NCBI RefSeq assembly: GCF_014697475.1
Contig: NZ_JACJRV010000041.1
Coordinates: 1-61,657 of the forward strand
Reading direction: 5' to 3'
Length of the DNA: 61,657 nucleotides
Source of the DNA: Nostoc sp. FACHB-152
GTDB taxonomy: Bacteria > Cyanobacteriota > Cyanobacteriia > Cyanobacteriales > Nostocaceae
Each line of letters begins with the position of its first letter. Position 1 is the stretch's first letter. The position numbers and the translations under genes were made by a program. Positions 1 to 9,583 of the stretch are shown here, one piece after another. A model generated the notes under the pieces. That model was not told the DNA's origin and did no database searches. It worked only from the letters and a program-made list of their open reading frames with translations.

Positions 1-89
1 CGAACTCTAGCTAGTGCCACTGCCAAACTCAACCTCTGCTTCATCAGGCTCATGATTAAGAGGCTTGCAGGTTCTTCCTAAGATGTCAA

Positions 90-437
90 ATGGGTTCTAT
101 AGATTTAGCCAGAAGTTTATGGTTTGATTTGTTTTTTCAACCTGTATTCTTCTTTAAGGACAAACTATTTGATATTTTTGGTTCTTTCTTAACTATATTA
201 ATAGCTATAGAGTTATTAGAAAACATCACAGGGTATTTACAAAAACACATTATTCAAGTTGAGTTAGTTATCGTTACTTCTTTAATTGCCGTAGCTCGCA
301 AAATTATTATATTGGATTTAAAAAAAGTATCAGATAATGAATTGTTTGGTTTAGCCTGTGCTATTATTGCTCTGTCAGTTGGGTATGGAATTGTCAAATG
401 GAGCAATGGTAGAAAGATAGAGTCCAATAATCATTGA
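90..437 (+). CDS. PsiE-like phosphate-starvation-inducible membrane protein
   Basis: This 115-residue protein is almost entirely hydrophobic helices: about residues 10-20, 28-45, 55-75 and 86-103, with a short polar C-terminus. The central pattern (an acidic helix end, then an Ala-Arg-Lys followed by three Ile) resembles the PsiE family of small inner-membrane proteins induced by phosphate starvation. Its biochemical role is not established. The reading frame is open only from base 60, so the ATG at 90 is a sensible start. The next gene on the same strand encodes a phosphate-binding-protein-like domain, which weakly supports a phosphate link. The family call rests on helix pattern and a few residues; a generic small membrane protein is possible. 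Confidence 0.6.
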   Translation: MGSIDLARSLWFDLFFQPVFFFKDKLFDIFGSFLTILIAIELLENITGYLQKHIIQVELVIVTSLIAVARKIIILDLKKVSDNELFGLACAIIALSVGYGIVKWSNGRKIESNNH

Positions 438-791
438 ATAATAAAATTATTACAATATTAAAAACATTTTTTAAAATATAAATACTACTTTTGATTGATT
501 TTATTTAAAAAATATATGCAATATATCTTAAATGATAAAATAAAATTTAATACAAATGTATTGTAAGTTGGAAATTATGAATGGTTGTTTTACTCAATAT
601 GAAGCTCAAAACAATTTTTAATTGAGTTTACTACGCGGTAATCTCTAGTTACAAATGGCGGTGTCTACTATGCACATCAATTTTAGTTTGCAAAGCATAA
701 ATTCAATGGTAAACATAATTTTAGAGATTCCGGATTTATATTTATTAAAAAATACTCAATTCATAAAATCCTTTTCTCCTAGCTGTTAACC
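438..791. other. AT-rich intergenic region
   Basis: About 350 bases, strongly AT-rich, with stop codons in all frames. It presumably holds the promoter of the gene that starts at 792. I see no convincing -35/-10 pair, hairpin terminator or repeat. Confidence 0.5.
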
Positions 792-2684
792 ATGTCTCAT
801 AAAATGCTCTTAGGTCAAATCGTCTATAGCAGCTTTGCAGCCACAGGTTTTAGGACGGTGACGAGCGAACAGATCACCCCTCAAATCCAGCAAGCGTTTA
901 TGGAACGGGTTGTTTACCAGCACTGGGATGCCTATAAACCGCCGAAGTCTGGTTTCCGAGCCGTGTACATACATCAATTGGCCCCAGAGCAAGTCTTATT
1001 TGGCTGGTTATATAACGATGGAACAGATGATATAGCTCGCAGCGATGTACCATATTTTGTTGGCTACTACTTATCTGCACCGCTACTATTTTATTTTCAG
1101 CTAGAGCAAATTTTTAACTGTCTCCACGCAGGGCCATTAGCATGGATAGACAGAAACCGCCCACCAAAAACACCACAAGGCATTGTCATACAAAACGCGT
1201 GGAGTTACAAACCTGTGCGTCCTGGGGTAGCGATTCCCGCCCTCATCCGCGCACGTAGCCATATTGCTTTGAAGCAAGGAGAATTACTAAATTTATTTGT
1301 TCCATTTGATCCACAAGAAAATAACGTTGATAGAAATCTTCAGACTCAAACAGAGGATATAGATAACTGTGCAATTTATACTCGTTATTTAGTTAAAGCT
1401 GTAGAAACTGGTCTTGTATCTCTCAATGATGATGTTAATGTTATTAACACAAAGATTAAACAACCTTACCAAGGGTATAAAAAAAATTTGCAGCAATACG
1501 AACAAGCGTTTGTTTCGGTTGTTCAACGCGATTCCTCAATTTCCGAAGATATTCATCATAAATTAAAACGTTTGCAGCATAGTTTACATTTAATAAAAGA
1601 AGATATAGCCAGAGTTGAAGCTCGTTTTGAAAACGCAACTATATCAACTTTAAACAGTAGCAGTATTAAAAATAATTTTTCCCTATCACGTATAGTAAGT
1701 GTTAGTGCTACTATTTTGGCGATCGCCGCAGGAGCGACGGCACTTAATCAAATCAAAGTCCCGCTAGATCCTTCCCTACAGCCACGGGTCATCAATAAAC
1801 CTATACTTAGCCAAAACCCACTTCAAATACAAAATATACCTCAAGGAATCTTTAAATATAGTGGTTCTAGTACATTTAACTTTTTGCGATCGCCAAATGT
1901 AATATCAACTTTTAACCAAGCTCATCCTCAATTTCAGCTACGATACATTGAACCAAAAGCAGACAAGCCTAGTTCTAATACGGCAATTCAAATGTTAATT
2001 CAAGGGCAAGTTAGTTTTGCTCAATCTTCTCGACCCCTCCAAAATCAAGAGTTAAAAAAAGCTAAAGCGCGTGGTTTTTTTCTAGAAGAGATTTTAGTAG
2101 GTATTGATGGCATCGCTGTCTATGTTAATCCGCAATTGTCCATACCTGGTTTGACCATCTCTCAATTAAACGATATCTACACAGGCAAAATCCGGAATTG
2201 GAGAGCAGTAGGTGGGCCAAATTTGCGGATTACTCCTTTTAGCTATGAGCTTGATGATGGCAATACACAAAATTCAGAAACAGTAGAATTGTTTCAAAAA
2301 GAAGTATTGAATGCCAAACCATTTGCTTCAAGAGTTCAAAAGGTGCGAGATACGATAGAGTCTATCCGTAAAGTCGCTAGCACTCGCGGTGCTATTAGTT
2401 ATACTAGAGCCTCAAAGGTTGTTTCTCAGCACGCTCTACGTCTTCTGCCCTTGTCAAATAAATCTAACCAACCTTTCGTGGCTCCTTTTGCTCAAAGCAA
2501 TACGACTGCTGTAAACAGTTCTGCTTTTATTAACGGCTCTTACCCCATCAATAAAAAAATATTTATTATTGTTAAACGAGATGGCAGTTTAGATGAACAG
2601 GTTGGTTTAGCTTATGCCAACTTCCTGTTAACACCTCAGGGACAAAAATTGATAGAAGAAGCTGGTTTTGTGCCTATCCGCTAG
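792..2684 (+). CDS. Membrane-anchored PstS-like substrate-binding protein with cytoplasmic N-terminal domain
   Basis: A 630-residue protein in three parts. Residues 1-180 form a globular domain with no signal peptide that I cannot assign. Residues ~215-290 are polar and probably coiled coil. One hydrophobic segment at ~300-320 is followed by a C-terminal PBP-like domain (~350-630). That domain has the PstS-family hallmarks: SGSSTF near residue 357, repeated Ser/Thr contacts, and IYTGKIRNWRAVGG near residue 464. The order implies an N-in, C-out type II protein that displays a phosphate- or oxyanion-binding domain in the periplasm. PstS itself is a free secreted protein, so this layout suggests a sensor or tether rather than a transport component; that is inference. 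No pstCAB genes are nearby. The protein begins at an ATG. Confidence 0.75.
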   Translation: MSHKMLLGQIVYSSFAATGFRTVTSEQITPQIQQAFMERVVYQHWDAYKPPKSGFRAVYIHQLAPEQVLFGWLYNDGTDDIARSDVPYFVGYYLSAPLLFYFQLEQIFNCLHAGPLAWIDRNRPPKTPQGIVIQNAWSYKPVRPGVAIPALIRARSHIALKQGELLNLFVPFDPQENNVDRNLQTQTEDIDNCAIYTRYLVKAVETGLVSLNDDVNVINTKIKQPYQGYKKNLQQYEQAFVSVVQRDSSISEDIHHKLKRLQHSLHLIKEDIARVEARFENATISTLNSSSIKNNFSLSRIVSVSATILAIAAGATALNQIKVPLDPSLQPRVINKPILSQNPLQIQNIPQGIFKYSGSSTFNFLRSPNVISTFNQAHPQFQLRYIEPKADKPSSNTAIQMLIQGQVSFAQSSRPLQNQELKKAKARGFFLEEILVGIDGIAVYVNPQLSIPGLTISQLNDIYTGKIRNWRAVGGPNLRITPFSYELDDGNTQNSETVELFQKEVLNAKPFASRVQKVRDTIESIRKVASTRGAISYTRASKVVSQHALRLLPLSNKSNQPFVAPFAQSNTTAVNSSAFINGSYPINKKIFIIVKRDGSLDEQVGLAYANFLLTPQGQKLIEEAGFVPIR

Positions 2685-2890
2685 GAAAATCCTTGAGCAT
2701 ATGCTTCTAATGCTAATTCTGCGCTTTGTTTCAATAGCAATGACAGGTGCTAACTTTGATTGCACCTTGGTATGGCTTGAATAACCATGTTTCTCATAGC
2801 TGTCTCCAGATTTGTTTATAAATTGACTCTAAGTGGGAATACTAATTTTAACCAGTGTAGCTGGCTGCAAAACTTGTGAGGTTGATATCC

Positions 2891-3304
2891 ATGCCAGAAA
2901 TTAATATAGGTGAATCGTTAGCTCACCCCCTAGTCAGATATCGTAACCATTTAGAATTTAATGGATATTCTGTGGAAGAAGATGATGAGTTGCTTTTATG
3001 CCGTCATCAAAGAAAGCATAGTTTGATAGTTAAACACATACATAATCGAGGTGCGCTAATTAGAATACTTTATTCCTGTAACCTCAATATCAATAGAGTT
3101 TCTCTTTTGGAATATGTGAATGAATTAAATCTATTATTTATGTTCATGAAAGCATATATTGATAACTTAGGTAGTAACCTATATATGGAAATTTTCTGTG
3201 AAGGCGAATATAACAGAACTACTTTTTCTATTACTCTAGACAATATTGAATATGATATGGAAACGTTTGTTAATTATCAGCAAACTAGAGAGTATTTACT
3301 GTAA
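2891..3304 (+). CDS. Small hypothetical protein, possibly YbjN-like fold
   Basis: About 137 residues with no signal peptide or membrane helix. An N-terminal helix (HPLVRYRNHLEFNGYSVEED) is followed by alternating strands and a helix around residues 75-95. This pattern resembles YbjN / type III chaperone-like proteins, but there is no diagnostic motif, so function is unknown. A GTG at 2876 would add five residues. I prefer the ATG at 2891 because GAGG at 2878-2881 is well placed before it. The gene lies 206 bases behind the phosphate-binding-like gene and faces por across an AT-rich gap. Confidence 0.6.
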   Translation: MPEINIGESLAHPLVRYRNHLEFNGYSVEEDDELLLCRHQRKHSLIVKHIHNRGALIRILYSCNLNINRVSLLEYVNELNLLFMFMKAYIDNLGSNLYMEIFCEGEYNRTTFSITLDNIEYDMETFVNYQQTREYLL

Positions 3305-4630
<1,326 letters not shown>

Positions 4631-4849
4631 AAGTGCTGTTAGCGGTAGCGGGGCATTTAGCCCTTGCTGAGTAGTGTTTACTGTAATCAGCACTCAGTCA
4701 GCTAAACAAGTCCCCAGCTTTTAAGAAAGGTTGGGGGCGATCGCATTACTGCTAAGAAACTTGTTAGAGTGAAACAACATCCAAGATTTAAGATCAAAGC
4801 AATCTAAAATTGTTTGACTCTAACCTAAGATAGATGTAATATTTCTATT

Positions 4850-5005
4850 AATCGAAGGGGAGTAGCTACTGGCAAAAGTTTCCAGCCAGTCCATCTGAAT
4901 CAACATACTGGTGATGAACCTGGTTCAGATGTCAAATATTCAAGTATTTGAAAGCGAGACCTTCACTAAGTTCACAGACAAAATGTGAGCTTGGTGAGGT
5001 CTTTT
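4850..5005 (+). promoter_or_regulatory. yybP-ykoY (Mn2+) riboswitch with switching hairpins
   Basis: The conserved 5' block AAGGGGAGTAGC (from 4855) and 3' block GCGAGACCTT (4954-4963) are the signature of the yybP-ykoY manganese aptamer. AAGG pairs with CCTT to form P1. Helix P2 is ACTGGC/GCCAGT (4868-4873 with 4885-4890). The next helix is CATCTGAA/TTCAGATG (4892-4899 with 4924-4931). Downstream, segment B (4984-5000) can pair with upstream segment A (4959-4976) to give a long hairpin ending in TTTT. Alternatively, TGTGAGCTT at its 5' end can pair with AAGCTCACA at 5015-5023. Mn binding would hold the A strand in P1, break the terminator-like A:B hairpin and turn the gene on, as expected before a Mn exporter. 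The motif is known; the switching model is inference. Confidence 0.88.
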
Positions 5006-5054
5006 GACTCTCTTCAAGCTCACATCAGGGAAAATTCTTCAGGAGCTTGAGAGA

Positions 5055-5675
5055 GTGTTAACAGCTTTTACCGCAGGTTTATTATTAATTACCGTTTCAG
5101 AGCTTGGTGATAAAACCTTCTTTATCGCCGTGATTTTGGCAATGCACCATTCACGGCGGTTGGTATTTACAGGCGTTATAGCTGCCTTAGCGGCGATGAC
5201 CATCCTCTCGGTGGTATTTGGGCAAGCCGCATCGTTACTGCCAAAAGTTTATATTCATTATGCTGAAATTGCTTTGTTTATAGCCTTCGGGATTAAGCTG
5301 TTATACGACGCTAGTAAAATGCCTGCGTCTACTTGTAATAAGGACGTGGTAGAAGAGGCACAAGCGGCTGTTAAACAAGCAGATTTACAACTACCAAAGC
5401 GAAAAACACCTTGGGCAATTATAACAGAAGCCTTTTTATTAACATTTATGGCAGAGTGGGGCGATCGCACACAAATTGCCACTATTGCATTAGCTGCTGG
5501 CAATAATCCGATAGGGGTGACTACAGGAGCCATTTTAGGGCATGGAATTTGTGCAGCGATCGCAGTTATTGGTGGCAAACTCATCGCCGGACGCATTTCT
5601 GAACGTCAACTCACCTTAATTGGCGGCTGCCTGTTTTTAGTTTTTGGTGTAGTTGCCGCCATAGAAGGAGTGTGA
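5055..5675 (+). CDS. mnx: GDT1/TMEM165 (UPF0016) family Mn2+ exporter
   Basis: A six-helix membrane protein of the GDT1/UPF0016 family, whose cyanobacterial member Mnx exports manganese to the periplasm or thylakoid lumen. The two internal halves each carry the family motif: SELGDKTFF in the first and AEWGDRTQ in the second, the acidic cation-binding signature. A longer reading from TTG 5004 is formally open, but that codon sits in the T-run of the riboswitch hairpin. The GTG at 5055, preceded by AGGAG at 5041-5045 with 9 bases spacing, is the better start and gives 206 residues, normal for the family. Regulation by the upstream Mn riboswitch fits the function. The symbol follows the cyanobacterial name. 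Confidence 0.88.
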   Translation: MLTAFTAGLLLITVSELGDKTFFIAVILAMHHSRRLVFTGVIAALAAMTILSVVFGQAASLLPKVYIHYAEIALFIAFGIKLLYDASKMPASTCNKDVVEEAQAAVKQADLQLPKRKTPWAIITEAFLLTFMAEWGDRTQIATIALAAGNNPIGVTTGAILGHGICAAIAVIGGKLIAGRISERQLTLIGGCLFLVFGVVAAIEGV

Positions 5676-5734
5676 GAAGAGGCCGGGGAGCAAGGGAGAA
5701 ACTTCCCCTCTGCCCCTCTGCCACCATCTTTCCA

Positions 5735-6619
5735 TTATGGCTTGGGCGTACTTGCCGGTGCTGGTGCTGGTGCTGAGGTTGCAGCAGGCGTAGGAGTTGG
5801 GGCAGTTGTAGCAGCTTTGTTAATTTCGTCTCTATATTGAGCCGGGGCTAAAGCTGCGGCATTATCAAACAGAGGTTTGGCTTGCGTCATTTTACCCTGT
5901 TCTTTTAACAGCATGGCTTTGGCTAAAACGGGGCGAAAATCTTTAGGGTCTTTCTTAATGGCTTGGTCATATACATTAATTGCCTGGGTATAGCGTTTTT
6001 GGACAGCATAAACATTGCCTAGTAGTACTTCCACAGCGACTACATTCACGCTTCCAGGCTGAATTGTATTTACTTGGTTGGCATTAGTCAAAGTTTCTTG
6101 TAATAAGCCAACAGCCGCTTCTGGACGTTGTTGATCTAACAGCAGTCCCACCATACCTTGCAAAGCCTTTAAATCACCAGGTTTGGTATCGAGAATTGTC
6201 CGATAAGCCTTAGCTGCACCTTCCTTGTCTCCAATTTGCTGCTTGGCTTGAGCTAGTAAAACTCCATATTCTGACCTTTCGGGATTCAACTGAGCTAGCT
6301 TTTCCAGAGGGGCAATTACCCCTTGAATATCACCTTGGTTAAGACTTAAAAGTTGTAGCCGCGCTTGTAATAAACCTTTAAGAGCAGTTTGATTTTCAGG
6401 TTCCCGTTGCAAAACTAGTTCATAACCCCGTACCTCGTCTTGCAATTTTGTTTTTTGGTCAGTGGAAGCTAAGTTCCCTTGAGGACGAGCAGGATTTTGG
6501 TTTGTAGATGTTGGGTTATTAAATGCGCCAATTATAGGCACCACAGATACACCCACAAACATTAGAACTGCTAATGCCAAGATTACCCGAACTATCCAAC
6601 GATTACGCGGTTGAGACAC
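5735..6619 (-). CDS. Membrane-anchored TPR repeat protein
   Basis: A 294-residue protein with a short basic N-terminus (residues 1-9), one hydrophobic anchor at about 10-32, a polar linker, then TPR-like helical repeats from ~65 to 260. Examples include repeated A-x-x-x-Y and P-x-D-x-x-A-L-x-G patterns. The last 30 residues are a Pro/Ala/Thr-rich tail ending in PAPASTPKP. It probably exposes a TPR scaffold for protein-protein contacts on one side of the membrane; its partner is unknown. It converges on the Mn exporter gene with a 59-base gap and has no operon partner. Confidence 0.75.
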   Translation of the reverse strand: MSQPRNRWIVRVILALAVLMFVGVSVVPIIGAFNNPTSTNQNPARPQGNLASTDQKTKLQDEVRGYELVLQREPENQTALKGLLQARLQLLSLNQGDIQGVIAPLEKLAQLNPERSEYGVLLAQAKQQIGDKEGAAKAYRTILDTKPGDLKALQGMVGLLLDQQRPEAAVGLLQETLTNANQVNTIQPGSVNVVAVEVLLGNVYAVQKRYTQAINVYDQAIKKDPKDFRPVLAKAMLLKEQGKMTQAKPLFDNAAALAPAQYRDEINKAATTAPTPTPAATSAPAPAPASTPKP

Positions 6620-7224
6620 AATTGTGTAATTCTCCAGAACTCTAATGACATTATGAATGAAGAAAGGCAGAGGGCAGGAGACAGGAGGCAGGAGGACAAA
6701 ATTTATTTATGAACAAAGTCAACAAATGTAATTTGAACCGTGTCGCACCACAAATTAACAGTCTCTTTTGTTGCTAAATCTCCATTTATTTATGGAGATT
6801 CCCTTCTGCCTTCTGCCTGACGCTCCTACGTCGCTCTAAGCGAAGCTGTGCCGTCAGGCTTGACGCTACGCTAAAGTCCTCCTGCCTTCTTGACAAATCG
6901 GAAATGAAAAATTTCCAAAACTGTACGGAATACCGCCAATTGTCTGTGAATTTTATAACAAATAACTATTTACGCTGCTAAAGTAAGTGATGACTTTAGG
7001 GGGAGCCGTCAAAGTTGTACCTATGATATGCTTCCGAAACTAGTGTCTAGACGCTAGATTAAACATTTAGAGTATAAATGTAAATTTAGCGTTTTTTAGA
7101 TTGTCTGGGCGTTTTGATGTGACTTTGTGGAAATAAATATACTTTCATCAGCCGCACAAACGCTCTTTCCATCTGCCTTAGTAAAATCCCACAATGGGAT
7201 GTGTCTCCGCCGCAAGGAGTTTCT
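6620..7224. repeat. Intergenic region with inverted low-complexity repeats
   Basis: About 600 bases between divergent genes. A purine-rich block at ~6664-6700 (AGGCAGGAGGAC core) is mirrored by a pyrimidine-rich block at ~6803-6892 (GTCCTCCTGCCTTCTT at its end). Between the pyrimidine copies lies a GC-rich stretch (6828-6875) with its own inverted halves (GACGCTCCTACG / CGTCAGG / GACGCTACG). These are typical dispersed Nostoc repeats. No ORF or RNA gene is recognised. Confidence 0.55.
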
Positions 7225-8241
7225 ATGAATTCCGACCTGATGCCTTCGCCTGAATCTTCTAATTTGTCCCAGTCCAATCAGCCCGAAACCAGTGTAGAGA
7301 CTACCGCTAATGTACCTACAGTAGCAGACACAGTCTCGAAATCTGAAAATTTAACTATTGACCCTAGCGAGACTACTAATGATGGAAATTTAGCCAATCG
7401 GCAGCAACCGATTCCACCGCCTAGCGAACCAATGCAGTATAGAGCAATTGGTTTAGTTCGAGGTCGCTATATTGCTAGCGAGGAACAGTTTACCCAAGGT
7501 ACGCTGCTGACTGCGGATGGAGTGGAACTCCAAGCCGTTCTCCTCGGTCGAATTATGAGCTTGGTTAAGAATCACCTGGATTTAGAAAAAAATCATCTGT
7601 GGGTAGTTTATCCAAGAACTAAGCAAGAAAGTGATGCTTTGCACATCCAAATTGTGGGTGTGTGGGAACCAGAAAATCTGGCGAAACAGCAAGCACAAGA
7701 TTCCGCAGCTGATGAATCGCCAACAACTAATGATGCTGTAACTGATAAAAACGACATCAAAGCCTCATCAGATATTCCCGATGGTGGTTTTTCTGTGCGT
7801 GGCGAGGTAGTTTACCAGTCTTTTGATGACAAGAACTTAGTTGTCAAAATTAAGCAGGCTGCTCGCAAACAAGATGAAAAACCTAAATATTTTAAGTTAA
7901 AACTCAAAGGTGTCCTGGCTACCAAAGCTGTGGGCAAGTTCTGGGACTTCCAAGCGAAACGAGATGGCGATCAATTGGCCATAGAAACGGCTGAAGCGAT
8001 CGCGGATTTGCCCAAAAAACGCAGACCACCCCTAAGAGGTGGCGGTGGTGGGTTCCGTGGTGGTGGTGGCGGTGGTGGTCGCCGACCATTCCCCCCCAGA
8101 CGCAACACAGGAGACAGCCCCAGCCCACGCCCTGTTAAGAGAATAGGCGGCGAAGCCTCTCCGGTTTCAAAACCTTTACCAAAAAGCTCGGCTCCTGCTC
8201 CCAAGCCGATTAAAAAACAAAAGCCACCGCAAGAGTCATAA
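7225..8241 (+). CDS. RGG-box protein of unknown function
   Basis: About 338 residues. The N-terminal ~65 residues are acidic and Ser/Thr-rich with no structure. A folded region at ~75-150 contains YRAIGLVRGRYIASEEQFTQ and ends in VVYPRTKQ. A second conserved block (~190-265) includes FSVRGEVVYQSFDDKNLVVK. A basic tail holds long Gly runs broken by Arg and Phe (RGGGGGFRGGGG) plus Pro/Arg-rich sequence. RGG boxes commonly bind RNA, so an RNA-associated role is a reasonable inference, but the folded parts are unfamiliar. A GTG at 7201 is in frame; AAGGAG at 7214-7219 points to the ATG at 7225. Confidence 0.7.
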   Translation: MNSDLMPSPESSNLSQSNQPETSVETTANVPTVADTVSKSENLTIDPSETTNDGNLANRQQPIPPPSEPMQYRAIGLVRGRYIASEEQFTQGTLLTADGVELQAVLLGRIMSLVKNHLDLEKNHLWVVYPRTKQESDALHIQIVGVWEPENLAKQQAQDSAADESPTTNDAVTDKNDIKASSDIPDGGFSVRGEVVYQSFDDKNLVVKIKQAARKQDEKPKYFKLKLKGVLATKAVGKFWDFQAKRDGDQLAIETAEAIADLPKKRRPPLRGGGGGFRGGGGGGGRRPFPPRRNTGDSPSPRPVKRIGGEASPVSKPLPKSSAPAPKPIKKQKPPQES

Positions 8242-8277
8242 AGTCTGTAGACGCGCAGCGGCTTGCCGCAGGCTAGT

Positions 8278-8318
8278 ATGAAGGATGAAATTTAACACTT
8301 CATCCTTCAGCTTTTTTT
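8278..8318 (+). terminator. Rho-independent terminator
   Basis: AAGGATGAA (8281-8289) pairs with TTCATCCTT (8299-8307), followed by a run of seven T at 8312-8318. It lies 40-75 bases past the stop of the RGG-box gene. The mirrored strand could also serve the convergent DUF39 gene. Confidence 0.8.
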
Positions 8319-8332
8319 ATGCCCTAATAAGA

Positions 8333-9502
8333 TTAAAAATCTGTCCACCGGTCTTGGGGTAAAAAAGATCGCTCCATCGGAATTGGGGCGACTGGTTCTG
8401 TCAGGGTAAATTTGCCTTCTGCAATCCATTGTTTTAACTCTGTAGCAACTTGCCGAGATAACAACATACTGGCTAAAGGTGCAGCTCGCACTGTTTTATT
8501 CTCAATGGTGAGTCGTCCAGATTTTAGTTGGGCGTAACTCACCAAACCAAAGGTAGGACGAACGCGCCGAGGAATGGAAAAATCGACAATTGGCGCAACT
8601 AAATCTTTGTCTTGAACTGCACAGTGTTCAACTACAGCTTCGTTTAATACAGGGAACGGTATCCCCACACCCAACATCAACGAGGGGCCATAACTTTTGA
8701 AATAACAACCACGCACCCACCTCGCTTCCATTTGCTTGGCATCACCAATTAAAGCTAAGGTTGCAGCTGGCCCAATAGGTGTACGGTTAGCTAACCGCTT
8801 TTGTAAGGGGAAGTGTTGCGTTCCTTCCCAAGCAATATAGCCGACACCACCGCCCAAAAAAATCCGCGTCCCAATGCCAATAAGTTGCAAATCAGGGTCA
8901 TTGAACAGAGGAGAAATTGCCCCAGGATTAGAGTAGACAGCGTTACCTAGATGGGGTTGTAAAGGGCCGAGATAGGTAAATAATGGGCGATCGCCACCAT
9001 TCACACCTACGATAAAATTTTGATAAAGGTTGCGCGGATTAAATAAATAAAACTGATTTATCGTGTCACGGGTAATTGTTGTTTCAAACGTTGCCCGTGG
9101 GTAACAATCTGTAACTTGCCCTTGCGCCCGGACGTGTACTTGTTTCCCTGCAATCAAATCTTGGATGACGTGACCGCCGCCACGTTCCCGGACTTCTTCT
9201 CCGTCCATTGTATCAACGGCACAACTAGCACCTAAGTATAAATCTACAGCCCCAAACCCGGAATATGCAGGTACGCCATCTATCCAACAACGGCGAATTT
9301 TAATGGGGGGGTCGGTGTGTCCAAGATTAATAATTGCACCACTTGATTCCATTGGCTCAAACGTGCCAGTAGTAATTACATCAACTTCTTTTGCAACTTT
9401 GCTTACGCCGACTTCTGCGACTCGTGCTTTGACTTCTTCAACTGTGAAAACGACTGCACGCTGGCGGCTGATTTTCTCGTTAATTTCGGCGATCGTTCGC
9501 AT
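8333..9502 (-). CDS. DUF39 / HcyBio homocysteine biosynthesis protein
   Basis: The 389-residue product matches the DUF39 (HcyBio) family. In methanogens such a protein, with a ferredoxin partner, installs sulfur on L-aspartate semialdehyde to make homocysteine. Family-like stretches include TTGTFEPMESSGAIINLGHT (residues 45-64), GASCAVDTMDGEEVRERGGG (91-110) with Cys94 as candidate sulfur-carrying residue, and IGTRIFLGGGVGYIAWEGTQ. Archaeal members often add C-terminal CBS domains; this one has none. No ferredoxin gene is adjacent, so the electron or sulfur donor would be encoded elsewhere. The family call is firm; the reaction in a cyanobacterium is inferred. Confidence 0.85.
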   Translation of the reverse strand: MRTIAEINEKISRQRAVVFTVEEVKARVAEVGVSKVAKEVDVITTGTFEPMESSGAIINLGHTDPPIKIRRCWIDGVPAYSGFGAVDLYLGASCAVDTMDGEEVRERGGGHVIQDLIAGKQVHVRAQGQVTDCYPRATFETTITRDTINQFYLFNPRNLYQNFIVGVNGGDRPLFTYLGPLQPHLGNAVYSNPGAISPLFNDPDLQLIGIGTRIFLGGGVGYIAWEGTQHFPLQKRLANRTPIGPAATLALIGDAKQMEARWVRGCYFKSYGPSLMLGVGIPFPVLNEAVVEHCAVQDKDLVAPIVDFSIPRRVRPTFGLVSYAQLKSGRLTIENKTVRAAPLASMLLSRQVATELKQWIAEGKFTLTEPVAPIPMERSFLPQDRWTDF

Positions 9503-9583
9503 ATTATTTCAAATTGGGATGAGTAGGTATGGTTTAATTTACCTGCAACAGCCCTATAGTAAAGATTTTGCAGCGTATCTGGA

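Noticed and set aside
5004-5054. TTG start giving the Mn exporter 17 extra residues
   Set aside because: The codon lies in the T-run of the riboswitch hairpin and GTG 5055 has AGGAG at proper distance; the family starts near LTAFTAG.
5258-5596. Open frames on the opposite strand of clear genes (here, of the Mn exporter gene)
   Set aside because: Low-complexity or unfamiliar translation fully inside a well-supported gene; same reasoning applied to other antisense frames, including 7919-8204 and 29370-29717.
6803-6892. Possible second CRISPR array (also 32226-32352 and 56864-56883)
   Set aside because: Units are 7-base tandem or low-complexity blocks without unique spacers of constant size; they are STRR-type repeats.
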